Positions 28,285-37,435 of a stretch of DNA of 64,000 nt are shown one piece after another. The stretch comes from G963666705 sp963666705 (GTDB lineage Bacteria; Pseudomonadota; Alphaproteobacteria; CADEGL01), in assembly GCA_963666705.2 (NCBI GenBank), contig CAXXKO010000029.1, positions 124,001 to 188,000 on the forward strand, given 5' to 3'. How positions within the stretch are numbered: the first letter of the stretch is position 1; every line of letters starts with the position of its first letter. Position numbers and translations under genes: made by a program. Below the pieces are notes generated by a model. That model had not been told where the DNA came from and did not search any database. It saw only the letters and a list, made by a program, of their open reading frames with translations.

Positions 28285-28446
28285 CCGATCCTCCGGGCAT
28301 CTCGGTCGGCCAGGCGGGCCCGGCCATGGCCGACAAATCCTGAACCGGAAATTCCCGGTCGACCCAGCCCAAGCACCGGAGACGCTAGCACGCGCGAATA
28401 TCGATCGAAAGCGCGTCCAACAATCCCGGATTAATTCGGGGGACAG

Positions 28447-28590
28447 ATTCGGGGGAGCTGGTTCCCCGTGTCGGCTTCATCGTCACCAACCTGGGCCGTC
28501 CTGCCGAGCGCGTAGTGGCGTTCTACAATCGGCGCGGTACGGCGGAGCAGCACGTCAAGGAGGGCAAGAACGCTTTCCCGTGGACGCGGC
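28447..28590 (+). pseudogene. Fragment of an IS1380-family transposase
   Basis: About 48 codons read GFIVTNLGRPAERVVAFYNR and then RGTAEQHVKEGKNAF. They match the C-terminal third of the intact IS1380 transposase at 32186-33535. No ends remain; repeat R1 begins where the similarity stops. Confidence 0.85.
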
Positions 28591-28666
28591 TGGCCTCGCA
28601 TAAGCTCGGGCGCCCACGCGGCGCTTGCCAGACGGCGATGAGTCAAGCTCATCGCCGTCTGGTGTC
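28588..28666. repeat. Dispersed repeat R1, copy 1 (3' half)
   Basis: It contains the conserved cctcgcataagctcgggcg segment and a perfect hairpin at 28628-28662: arms ccagacggcgatgag and ctcatcgccgtctgg with loop tcaag. The upstream half seen in copies 2, 4 and 5 is missing because it abuts the IS1380 fragment. Confidence 0.85.
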
Positions 28667-28856
28667 ACAGTGCGAAATGGTCGCGGGACCGGGTTCCTCA
28701 TCGCCCAATCAGCCCGATCGAGAGCGGACCACGGCCTATCGTGACAGCTCGGGACCGAATTCGGGGTCGGTCGCCTATTGTGCTACCATTATCCGCGAAT
28801 GGGAGGAGCCATCTGGGGGATCCCGGTTTGACAGCCTGGCGCCCGAGATGTGAGAG

Positions 28857-28970
28857 ATGATGCGCGCCGCCGGCCGCGGCGAGAAGGACCATGTGGAGGC
28901 GGTGAATTCCTTCGTCGAGATGGCGGGCGTGGACATCCACGACCCGCTGGGCAATGGAGGACAGTCATGA
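28857..28970 (+). pseudogene. C-terminal remnant of a gene upstream of the amidohydrolase
   Basis: 37 codons read MMRAAGRGEKDHVEAVNSFV and then EMAGVDIHDPLGNGGQS. The stop overlaps the amidohydrolase start as ATGA, the signature of an operon partner. The upstream part is missing, replaced by R1 and IS debris. The family cannot be identified from so short a piece. Confidence 0.5.
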
Positions 28971-30109
28971 AGAACGGTTTCAAGGTCATCGACTCCGACA
29001 TGCACGTGCTGGAGCCCGCCGACCTGTGGCTCGATTGCATCGATCCCGAATACAAGGGCCGTGCGCCCATAGGCCGCAACGAATATCATACCGACGTCCA
29101 TCTGGAGCACGAAGGCAAGCTGATCTCGCGCTGGCCGGCGGAGGCGGAGTTCGAGGGCGATCTCGTCGAGACGCTGGCCCAGGAGCACGGCCGCGCCGAT
29201 CTCTTCGCGCGCTACCATCAGCGCGGCTGGGGCCCCGATGTCCAGATCGACGCCATGGACGCCGAGGGCATCGACGTGGCCGTCTTGTTCCCCACGCGCG
29301 GCCTCTTCGCCCATGCCAAGGAGTACGACGACGACGGCCTCGCCGCCGCCATCAGCCGCGCCTACAACGATTGGTTGGGTGCGTTCTGCGCCCACGACCC
29401 GGCCCGCATGTTCGGCGCCGCCCTGGTGCCGGCCCAGGCCGTGGCCGCCGCCGTCGAGGAAGTCCGGCGCACCAAGCGCGAATACGGCTTCAAGGCCATC
29501 TTCCTGCGCCCCAACCCGGTGAGCGGGCGCAACTGGCACGACCCCTATTACGATCCGCTCTGGGCCGTCTGCGAGAAGGAGGACATGGCCGTCGGCTTCC
29601 ACGAGGGCGTGCCCTGCGAGCTGCCGGTCGCCATGGGTGAGCGGTTCAGTGGCGCGCACGAGGACCAGTGGATGACCGAGCACGTGGCGGCGCACCCCAT
29701 CGAGCAGATGTATGCCTGCCTCTCCATGATCAACGGCGGCGCCTGCGCGCGCTTCCCGGGCCTGCGCGTCGCCTTCCTCGAGGGCAACTGCAGTTGGGTG
29801 CCGTTCTGGCTCTGGCGCATGGACGAGCATTACGAGCACCGCGAGAAGCGGGTGAAGGACAGGATGCCGCTCCGGCCCAGCGAATACTTCAAGCGCCAAT
29901 GCTTCGCCGCCGTCGAGGCGGACGAGGAAGTGGGACGCTATGCGATCGATTGGCTGGGCGGCAACAACATCGTGTTCTCGACCGACTTCCCCCATCCCGA
30001 CAGCCGCTTCCCCAATTCCGTCGAGACCTTGATCGAGCAGCCCTTCCCGGAGGAGGCCACGCGCAAGATCCTATGGGACAATTGCGCCCGCCTCTACAAC
30101 ATCGATTGA
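28967..30109 (+). CDS. Amidohydrolase-2 family metal-dependent hydrolase
   Basis: 380 residues from the ATG at 28967, with ribosome binding site tggagg. The metal site starts VIDSDMHVLEP (Asp-x-His), continues with VGFHEGVP in the middle, and the C-terminal catalytic Asp lies in NIVFSTDFPHPDSRFP. This is the PF04909 group, which includes decarboxylases and hydrolases of aromatic and other carboxylates. It is followed 22 bp later by a PhyH gene broken by a MITE, suggesting a former catabolic operon. Confidence 0.88.
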   Translation: MKNGFKVIDSDMHVLEPADLWLDCIDPEYKGRAPIGRNEYHTDVHLEHEGKLISRWPAEAEFEGDLVETLAQEHGRADLFARYHQRGWGPDVQIDAMDAEGIDVAVLFPTRGLFAHAKEYDDDGLAAAISRAYNDWLGAFCAHDPARMFGAALVPAQAVAAAVEEVRRTKREYGFKAIFLRPNPVSGRNWHDPYYDPLWAVCEKEDMAVGFHEGVPCELPVAMGERFSGAHEDQWMTEHVAAHPIEQMYACLSMINGGACARFPGLRVAFLEGNCSWVPFWLWRMDEHYEHREKRVKDRMPLRPSEYFKRQCFAAVEADEEVGRYAIDWLGGNNIVFSTDFPHPDSRFPNSVETLIEQPFPEEATRKILWDNCARLYNID

Positions 30110-30131
30110 GGCTCGGCGGGAGAGGAGCATT

Positions 30132-30544
30132 ATGATGACCTGGACTGCGGAGGGGTTGCCCCTGCCGACCCAGGACGTGGCCCGGCTCTAGTACCCACTT
30201 TCATAATTCCGTGTGCCATACGACGGCGCCCCGAGGTTCCCGGCTAGGAGGGTGGCGCGCCGTGATGCCGGGGCATCACAAGCGGTGCGCGACGACGACC
30301 GGGGGCCTCGGGGCGCCGCCCGACCGGTCGCTTTTCCCGCCCCCTCGGGGCGTCGAGGACGCTTGCCGATGCCCCGGCATCGCCGGCGCACCCCCTCCTG
30401 CCGAGGAGACGGGAAAAGCGATCGTATGGCACACGGAATTATGAAAGTGGGTACTAGGCCTACATGGACGCGTTCGGCTACTGCCTGGTCGCCGACGCGC
30501 TCACGTCCCAGGAGACGGCGGCGGTGCACGCGCATATCGGGTAA
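30132..30544 (+). pseudogene. Phytanoyl-CoA dioxygenase (PhyH) gene, 5' end only, split by MITE
   Basis: The start at 30132 follows gaggag. The product begins MMTWTAEGLPLPTQDVARL; after the MITE it resumes AYMDAFGYCLVADALTSQET and AAVHAHIG before a stop. This is the first helix and strand of PhyH oxygenases. The remaining roughly 230 residues, including the iron ligands, are absent. A recombinase fragment follows at once. Confidence 0.75.
30188..30457. mobile_element. 270-bp MITE, copy 2
   Basis: Same length and terminal repeats as the element at 11008, in reverse orientation. It is inserted in the PhyH gene after about 18 codons. The two internal hairpin blocks are conserved in sequence and order relative to its ends. 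Confidence 0.9.
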
Positions 30545-30556
30545 AGACCGGCTCAG

Positions 30557-30654
30557 ATGCTCGGCGTGTTCGCCGAGTTTGAGCGGGCCATGGTCCAGGA
30601 GCGAGTCAGGGCCGGCCTGGCGCGGGCCAGAGCTCAGGGGAAGACTCTTTCATA
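30557..30654 (+). pseudogene. Fragment of a serine recombinase (resolvase/invertase)
   Basis: The reading MLGVFAEFERAMVQERVRAG followed by LARARAQGKTL is the long E-helix of the resolvase catalytic domain. The catalytic serine region and the DNA-binding domain are both absent. It is followed by R1. Confidence 0.85.
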
Positions 30655-30798
30655 CGGACCGGCCTTAAGGGAGACCGATCGTATGATCCCTCAAACGCCG
30701 GGCGGCCGCGTCCGCGGCCTTGGCTGGCCTCGCATAAGCTCGGGCGCGCGGTCGCGCTTGCCAGGCGGTGATGAGTCGAGCTCATCGCCGCCTGGTAT
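30655..30798. repeat. Dispersed repeat R1, copy 2 (full)
   Basis: It begins near ggccttaaggg, includes tcaaacgccgggcggccgc and cctcgcataagctcgggcg, and ends in a hairpin at 30761-30795 with arms ccaggcggtgatgag and ctcatcgccgcctgg, loop tcgag. Full length about 145 bases. Confidence 0.88.
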
Positions 30799-30854
30799 CA
30801 GCTGAAGATTGGCCATATCTTTCCCCAAAATTTTGTCGGACTAAATTTACGCAT

Positions 30855-31494
30855 TGAAACCCTGGCGCAAGGACATGTGGTGCATCCCCAAAGTCGATGC
30901 GGCCCATGTCGCCGGCATGGAAGATGTGCTCGACCTCTATGCCGAGGCACCCGATCCCAAGCGCCCGGTGATCTGCTTCGACGAGAGCCCGACCCAGCTG
31001 ATCGGCGAGGTACGCGCGCCAATCCCGGCTGAGCCGGGACAGCTCGAGCGCTACGACTTCGAATATCGGCGCAATGGCACCGTCAACCTCTTCGTCTTCC
31101 TCGACGCCCAGCGGCCCTGGCGCAAGGTCAAGGTCACAGATCGGCGCGCGGCGACGGACTTCGCCGCTTGTATGCGTGACCTCACCGACATCCACTTCCC
31201 CGAGGCCGAGCGGATCCGGGTCGTGTTGGACAACCTCTCGACCCGTCGCCCCGCCGCCCTCTACACCGCCTTGCCGGCGGCGGAAGCCAGGCGCGTGCTC
31301 CGGCGCCTGGAGTTTCATTACACGCCCAAGCACGCCAGTTGGCTCAACATGGTGGAGATCGAGATCGGCGTCCTGCGCGGCCAATGCCTGAGCAGACGGA
31401 TCGACAAACGCGAAAAGCTCGTCTCGGAAATCGCCGCCTGGGAGCGCCGGCGCAACGACGCCGGCGCGCGCATCACCTGGATGTTCACCTTATA
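30855..31494 (+). pseudogene. IS630-family transposase, N-terminus missing
   Basis: About 210 residues of a DDE superfamily endonuclease: PVICFDESPTQLIGEVRAP (first Asp), VVLDNLSTR (second Asp) and KHASWLNMVEIEIGVL (Glu). The N-terminal helix-turn-helix half (roughly 130 residues in the family) is absent, the frame opening directly after R1. The left end of the element is therefore lost. Confidence 0.88.
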
Positions 31495-31580
31495 ATTGCT
31501 TTGGGCTTGACACCTTCGGACGCCCCGTCAAACACGATAGATAGGCGAAAGATACGTAATGTATCCCCCGAACCCGCCCC
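31488..31580. repeat. Dispersed repeat R2, copy c
   Basis: Core ttgctttgggcttgacacc, ending near taatgtatccccc. It lies at the 3' side of the second higA relic, as copy b does for the intact higA. Confidence 0.65.
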
Positions 31581-31924
31581 GAACTCCGCAATGTGTCCCC
31601 CGAGCCCCGTGTTCCCCGATCCCATGGCGCTGCCGGCGATCTTGGAAATGGCGTTCGGCCGGGCATGGTGCCGGCGCGCTTGCGCGCCTGCCAGAGGTCG
31701 TGGGCCATCTGCATGCCGAGCCACGTCTCTGGCGTCGATCCGAATGCCTTGGACAGGCGGATCGCCATCTCGACGGAGACGCTGGCCTTCCCGTTCACGA
31801 GATCGGACAGCGCCTGCCGGGTGACGCCCAGGCCCGCCGCCGCCCGCGTCACGGTCGGGCCCAGCGGCTCGAGGGACTGGCGCCTCAGGATTCCGCCAGG
31901 ATGTGGGGGTCTCCGCATCGCCAT
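31490..31924 (-). pseudogene. Second HigA-like gene, tail replaced, no HigB
   Basis: From the ATG at 31924 the first 80 residues closely match the intact HigA (TVTRAAAGLGVTRQALSDLV, SVEMAIRLSKAFGSTPETWL, MQMAHDLWQAR). After that the sequence is unrelated and reads through the R2 repeat to a stop at 31490, giving 144 residues. No higB frame lies upstream, where IS1380 begins. It could still make a DNA-binding HigA domain, but more likely it is a relic of a duplicated higBA-R2 cassette. Confidence 0.75.
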
Positions 31925-31984
31925 GGCTCGTTTTCCGTCAGTGGCCGTATCAATTGGTGCAAGTATACTTATCTATCGACGCCT

Positions 31985-33640
31985 AATCCGACATTCCCCA
32001 TATACCATCCAAATTCGTGGAAATCGTACCACTTTCCCACCGCCAAGGGAACTGTATCCCCTATGCAGCCATCCGATGGCATGATTTTGGTAATCGGCCC
32101 GCGCTTGGAAGGCCACTCGGTCATTTTTCTCGCCATCCAGACACACCTCTCCTGTCGCTTTCTCCTCGCCGTCGATTCCCTCGGCCTACGCCGGAGCGGG
32201 TCTTCGTCGCAGATCATCAATCAAGCTCAGGATTTTCCGGAACAGGTCCCTCGGCACCGCCACCTCAGCCAATTGGAACGTAACGTAGCGGCCATGTCGG
32301 ACAACCTTGGCCCCGATCTTCACCAGCTTGTCGCGCAACGTCGTCATCGACCAGTGCTCCACCTCCTTCGGCAAAGCCAGTGTCCTCATGAAGTTGCCCA
32401 GATTGTAGGCCAGGGCGTGAAGCTGGAGCCGAACGGCATTGTTGCGGAACTTGCGACATGACAGACGGGTCCAGTTGATGGCGTTCTTGCCTTCCTTGAT
32501 GTGCTGCTCCGCCGTGCCACGGTGATTATAGAACGCCACCACCCGCTTGGTAGGGCGCGACAGATTAGTGACGATGAAACCGACGCGAGGAACCAGCTCG
32601 CCGGGGTGCCACTCCACTTTGGCCACGACACGGCGCTTCTTGTTCCACGATCCGGCCTGATAGCTGAAGCTGGCGTGGAAACGGCGAACATGGTCGGGCG
32701 GGCGACCGACAGGTCGCGTAAGCAGATGGGCAATGTTCCGCTGGAGAATCGCGTTCGCTTTGAGGCGGATGACGTAGAGTAATCCCTCGGCTTCGAGATA
32801 TTCGTATATCTCCGGTGAGGCGAAGGCGGCATCGCCACGAAAATACAGCCGCACCTTCCTTTCCTTATAGCGCATCACCACCGGCTCCAGAACATTCCGC
32901 CATCCGTCGGCACTGTGAACATTACCGGGGCGCAGGGAACATCTCTCCAAGTCGCCGAACTGGTTGAACAGGAATAGCGGATGGTAGCAGGTACAGCCGA
33001 AGTGACCATTGTACGCTGTTCCCTCTTGTTCGCCATGGGTCGGGCTGACGCTGCTGTCCATGTCGAGAATGATCATCTTCGGCGGATGGCGGTCATGAAC
33101 CTTGTCGATCCACACCCCGTTCATGTCGACCAAGGCTTCAACGTTCTCGTCGGTGGCCAATAGCTCCGTCTCGAAGCGTCCCATCTGGCTGGTGGAAGCG
33201 GCCTGTCTTTCGATGGCCTTGCCGCCAACAATCCAGCGCATGGCGGGATCGCGTCCCAGACGGTCGGCGTCGTTCACATCGTCATAGCCGCCAAGGCGCC
33301 CGAAAACGGACTGGCGAAACTGACCCGTCTTGCCGTGCCATCCGTTCTTGCCGGTACGGCTATCCTGGAAAACACCCTCGGCCATCTCAGTCAGGCCGAG
33401 GGCATCGTCAAGCTCCCGGTAGGCGAGCAACCCGGCGTCAGAAGTAATCTTGGAACCATGGAATTCAAGCTTCAAGCGACGGTCAAAATCGACCCGTAAA
33501 CTGTCCCGTTTCGATTCACCCATCGGGTGTCCCATACCTGCTGCTCCATCAATGCATCAACATATTGATTCTTATAGCAGAATTCCCATCACGGGGCATG
33601 GAATATCGAGTTCACTTGGGAAATGGGGGCTAATACATAG
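31985..33640 (-). mobile_element. IS1380-family element (boundaries approximate)
   Basis: It carries one intact transposase gene with 150-200 bases outside it on the left and about 100 on the right. A weak inverted match (ccccatataccat on the left, ccccatttccca on the right strand) may be the tips, near 32011 and 33625, but no target duplication could be fixed. Confidence 0.75.
32186..33535 (-). CDS. IS1380-family transposase
   Basis: 449 residues, normal for DDE_Tnp_1 group 1380 (IS1380/IS1247-like). Landmarks: KITSDAGLLAYRELDDALGL, IILDMDSSVSPTHGEQEGTA with the first catalytic Asp, LYFRGDAAFASPEIYEYLEA with the second, and FYNHRGTAEQHIKEGKNAI with the Glu. Intact. Confidence 0.93.
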   Translation of the reverse strand: MGHPMGESKRDSLRVDFDRRLKLEFHGSKITSDAGLLAYRELDDALGLTEMAEGVFQDSRTGKNGWHGKTGQFRQSVFGRLGGYDDVNDADRLGRDPAMRWIVGGKAIERQAASTSQMGRFETELLATDENVEALVDMNGVWIDKVHDRHPPKMIILDMDSSVSPTHGEQEGTAYNGHFGCTCYHPLFLFNQFGDLERCSLRPGNVHSADGWRNVLEPVVMRYKERKVRLYFRGDAAFASPEIYEYLEAEGLLYVIRLKANAILQRNIAHLLTRPVGRPPDHVRRFHASFSYQAGSWNKKRRVVAKVEWHPGELVPRVGFIVTNLSRPTKRVVAFYNHRGTAEQHIKEGKNAINWTRLSCRKFRNNAVRLQLHALAYNLGNFMRTLALPKEVEHWSMTTLRDKLVKIGAKVVRHGRYVTFQLAEVAVPRDLFRKILSLIDDLRRRPAPA

Positions 33641-33723
33641 CGTAATTCCGGTGGTCACTCTCCCGGGCCTATGATTCGGGGTCGCGAGGACGCGCCCCAG
33701 TGGGCAAACCAAGGAGAGTGACC

Positions 33724-34862
33724 ATGACGGAGTATGTTGGGTTTGACGTATCGAAGGAAGAGACGGCGTTTTGCGTGAAGGACGTGGCGGGAAAGATATT
33801 GGCGCGGGGCAAGGTTGCGACCGATCCGAGGGCGCTGTTCGCAGCTTTGCGGGAGCATTGTCCGTGCCCTGGCCGTATCGTTCTGGAGACGGGTACGCTG
33901 AGTGGCTGGCTGGCGCGGGATCTGGGCCGGCTGGGGGTCTCGGTCGATGTGATCGACGCGCGCCATGCGAACGCGGTGATGCGCCTTCAGCACAACAAGA
34001 CGGATGCGAACGACGCCGAGCTCTTGGCGGAGATCGCGCGCACGGGGTTTTGCCGCCCTGTGGCGGTGAAGAGCGAGGCGGCGCAGGAGGCGCGGGCACT
34101 TCTCAAGGCGCGCTGTCATCTGGTGCGCCAGCGGCGCGATACGGAGAACGCGATCCGTGGCCTGTTGGGGTCGTTGGGCCTTCGCTTTCCCAAGGGCGAT
34201 CGGGCAAGCTGGCCGGACGCGTCCGCGAGGCGTTGGAGGGGCGTCCCGAGCTGAAGGTGATGATCGAGCCGCTTCTGTGCGAACGACGCCAGCGGCGCGC
34301 GGGCGGCGGCCTGTTGGGGTCGTTGGGCCTTCGCTTTCCCAAGGGATCGGGCAAGCTGGCCGGACGCGTCGTTGGAGGGGCGTCCCGAGCTGAAGGTGAT
34401 GGACGAGATCGGGCGGCTGGACGAGGCGTCGTGGCGCGGGCGAAAGGCTCTCCGGCCTGCCGTTTGCTGATGAGCACGCCGGGGGTGGGGCCGGTGACGG
34501 CGCTGGCCTATGTGGCGACCATTGGCGAAGCGGAGCGGTTCGCCAAATCGCGCACGGTGGAGGCCTATGTGGGGCTCACGTCGCGGCGCTGGCAGTCGGG
34601 TGGGATGGACTATTCGGGGCGCATCTCGAAACACGGCGACGCCATGCTGCGGGCGCTGCTCTACGAGGCCGCCAACAGCCTGCTGACGGTGGTGCGCCGG
34701 GCCCACCCGCTGAAGGACTGGGCGCGCCGGATCAAGAGGCGGACCAGCCACAAGAAGGCCTGCGTGGCGCTGGCGCGCCGGCTGGCGGTGATCCTGCACC
34801 GGATGCTGATCACCGGCGAAGCCTTCCGCTGGCCGGAAAAGGAGGCGAGCGCCACGGCATAG
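33724..34862 (+). pseudogene. IS110-family transposase with internal duplication and frameshifts
   Basis: The N-terminal DEDD half is readable (YVGFDVSKEETAFCVKDVAG, VLETGTLSGWLA, NKTDANDAELLAEIARTG). Then about 95 bases around 34160-34258 recur at 34308-34400 with small deletions, which shifts the frame. The C-terminal Transposase_20 half resumes (LLMSTPGVGPVTALAYVATI) to the stop at 34862. IS110 elements lack clear inverted ends. The element probably spans about 33650-34930. Confidence 0.88.
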
Positions 34863-35147
34863 CTGGATAAGGAGAAGAGAGAGCTCCGCGAGAAGCGGAA
34901 GACCCGTCCCCGCCGGGACGATGGCCGAGGCGATCCCGTTCGTTTGGTTGCTAAGCGGACAGCCGTTCGCGATTGCGTCTAATACCTTGGGAGGCCGAAG
35001 CCAAAGGGCACTATCATGAAGCGACCCGGCGGACCCGCCGGGGAAGACTTCGCAGACAACCGTGTTCCCGGCGGAGACAAGGGTCCGGAAGGGCTTGACC
35101 AACGAACCGGAATTAGACAACCAACGGCCCATAAGAATGACCCGTTG
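34863..35147. other. Intergenic, no gene seen
   Basis: Probably the right-hand tail of the IS110 element followed by unassigned sequence. No open frame with coding character was found. Confidence 0.5.
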
Positions 35148-35258
35148 TATGTTCCCTCAAGCGCCGGGCGGGCGCATCCGCGCCCTTGGCTTACCTCGCA
35201 TAAGCTCGGGCGCGCTTGCCAGCGGTCGATGAGTCGAGCTCATCGGCCGCTGGTATAA
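35148..35258. repeat. Dispersed repeat R1, copy 3
   Basis: A shortened copy with tgttccctcaagcgccgggcg, cctcgcataagctcgggcg and a hairpin at 35219-35253: arms ccagcggtcgatgag and ctcatcggccgctgg, loop tcgag. The stem sequence differs from copies 1 and 2 but pairing is kept. Confidence 0.88.
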
Positions 35259-35284
35259 TTCCCTGGCGGCGCCAGTCGCCGGCA

Positions 35285-36103
35285 TTATCCATCCGCCCCG
35301 CCGCTGGCGGTCTTCCGCACCGTCCACAGCTCCACCGCCCGGTTGCCCTCGATTTCCCGCGGGTCGAAGTCGATCTCGCCGCCCGTGAGGCCCAAGTCGG
35401 CGAAGCAGGCTTGCAGGGTGCGGCTCGAATAGTGCTGGCCGACGCCGTGCTCGGCGAAGAGCTGTTGGGCCGCCGGGATAAGGATCGGGTCCTCCATGAT
35501 GTAGGCGAGATGGGTGAGGTCGCCGCGCGCGAGGCCGGGGGGGTCGAAGGCGAGGGTGCCGCCGGCCGTCTCGACCTCGGTCACGACCTCGGCGTGGCCG
35601 TAATAGCCCGTCTCGACGAAGCGCGCACACACCGCCGCCATCAGGGCCGGGAGGTTGGCGCAGTCGGCGTCGAGCTTGGGTGCCAAGCCCATCCAGGCCC
35701 AGATGTCGCGGCCGATCTCGAGGGTGAGGCGCATGCGCGCATCGGTGCTGTCCGCGGCCCCGTCGTGCAGGGGGGCGTGCGCTTCGCCACCGCTCTCGGC
35801 GAGGGCTTCGAGGAAGGTCTTGAAGGTGGCGTAGGAGGCGCGGTCGAAGAGGGTGCCGGGCGCCAGGGGCGCGCCGTCCCGCTCCTTCGCCTCGACCTCG
35901 GCCCGGTAGCGCTCGATGATGTCACCGTCCAGGCGGTCCAGCCTTTCCTGGGGGACGCCGAGCCGCCGGAGCGCCTCGTGGATATGGGTGTAGCTCGAAT
36001 CCTGGACCACCCGGGCGAAGCCGGGGTCCATCCTCGGGCCGGTGCCGCGCGCGTTCAGTTGCGCGAGCTCGACCTCCAGTATCTCCGACAGCCGCGATTC
36101 CAT
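35285..36103 (-). CDS. Hypothetical protein downstream of Rieske oxygenase
   Basis: 272 residues from ATG 36103. No signal peptide, membrane segment or recognised motif. It is acidic, with His and Glu scattered (VETGYYGHAEVVTEVETAGG, AYIMEDPILIPAAQQLFAEH). It starts about 32 bp after the end of the Rieske oxygenase gene on the same strand, so it is probably co-transcribed and may be an accessory or second enzyme of that pathway. Confidence 0.7.
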   Translation of the reverse strand: MESRLSEILEVELAQLNARGTGPRMDPGFARVVQDSSYTHIHEALRRLGVPQERLDRLDGDIIERYRAEVEAKERDGAPLAPGTLFDRASYATFKTFLEALAESGGEAHAPLHDGAADSTDARMRLTLEIGRDIWAWMGLAPKLDADCANLPALMAAVCARFVETGYYGHAEVVTEVETAGGTLAFDPPGLARGDLTHLAYIMEDPILIPAAQQLFAEHGVGQHYSSRTLQACFADLGLTGGEIDFDPREIEGNRAVELWTVRKTASGGADG

Positions 36104-36134
36104 TGTCCGCTCCTCCTCTATGACAGAGTATGGG

Positions 36135-37317
36135 TCAGCCTGCCGACCGCGGGTCCGCAGGTTCGCTAACCGCAGGTTCGAGCATCCTTCGGGCCATCCA
36201 TTGGTACCAGCGCAGGATGGGCTCTTCCATCCAGCTCATGTGTCCTGGTGCCGCCTTGGCCGAGCGCACGCCCTGGGCGATGAAGGGCATGGCCAGACCG
36301 TCCTCGTCGAGGACCCGGTAGGAGTCATAGGGCTCCCCGTCGGGGTCGAGGCGCCGCATCTCGCCGGGCGGGCGGGCGGGCGGAGCCGGCGCGGTAGCGC
36401 AGCTTGTCGACCCCCATGGGCCACAGGGCGTAGAAACCGGCGCCGCCCGGGTAGATCACGAAGGCGTTGGCGGGGTGGATCATGAAGATGTCGAGGCACG
36501 GCATCTCTTGCCCCAGGTCGCCCGGCTTCCAGTCCGCCTCTTCCAGGAGCGCCCGCGCGGCTGGCCGGTCGAGATCGTAGGGTGTCTGGTAGCGGGTCCA
36601 GCCCTGGCCGTGGGTGATGTTGGTGGTGCCTCTGGTCGGGGTATAGGTCTCCAGGGTTTCCTGGTGGAGACCCATATGGTGGTAGCCCTCCATGTTGTTC
36701 TCGTGCAAGTTCTTCCAGTTGCCGGGCCAGACCTTGTCGTAGAGGTTGACGATGACCCAGTCCTCCGGGACGCGGTAGGCCGCGAACGCCTCGTCGAGGG
36801 CGGTGACCTTCGGCGCCAGGGGCGGGGCGTCGTCGTCGAGGTTGACCCAGATGAGGTCAGCCCAGATCTCGATGCGGAACTGGGGCAGGCAAATTGTGTC
36901 CGGGTCGAAGTCGAGGCTCTTCTCCATATGGAGGGCGTGCTGGAGGCGGCCGTCGAGGCCGTAGGTCCAGCGGTGATAGGGGCATTGGAACTTGCCGGCG
37001 TTGCCGCTCTCGCCCGGCTTGACCACGAGCATGTAGCGGTGCCGACACACGGTCGAGAGCGCGCGGACCGCCATGTCCTTGCCGCGCACGATCATCATGG
37101 GCTCGCCGACGAGCTCGACGGTGAAGAAGTCGCCGGGTTTGCGCACCTCCGCCATGTGCCCGACGTTGATCCACTCCTTCTTCCAGATGCGCTCGACCTC
37201 CCGGTCATGGAAGTCCTGGGAGGTATAGTGCCCGGGCTCGAGGGTGCGCATGCGCTCGACCGGCCGGTCGAGGTAGGTCCCGAGGGAGGCGAGAAGGGTG
37301 GTGAGGTCGGGTTCCAT
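36135..37317 (-). pseudogene. Rieske ring-hydroxylating oxygenase alpha subunit, frameshifted at a GGGC repeat
   Basis: The Rieske cluster is Cys91-x-His93 and Cys112-x-x-His115 (VCRHRYMLVV, FQCPYHRW). The mononuclear iron site is in ENNMEGYHHMGLHQE. The frame shifts at the GGGC repeat 36366-36383; the last 74 residues (from MRRLDPDGEPYDSYRVLDED) are in another frame ending at 36135. Removing exactly one 4-base unit restores a continuous protein of about 390 residues. As written it ends early at 36325. The gene may be phase variable, a true pseudogene, or affected by a sequencing error at the repeat. Ribosome binding site gaggaggctc precedes the start. Confidence 0.85.
36366..36383. repeat. 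GGGC tetranucleotide tract inside the Rieske oxygenase gene
   Basis: Four and a half units of gggc. A 4-base step changes the reading frame, and the current unit number leaves the gene out of frame. See the Rieske oxygenase entry. Confidence 0.9.
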
Positions 37318-37435
37318 GATGAGCCTCCTCGTATATTGCGCCGCGGCGGGCTCCCGGTTGGCTATTCCCTAAATTTATATCTGGGGACGTTAAAGGGGAA
37401 TTGGGCATCCGTATCGGCGGCAATCATGCCCGCGC

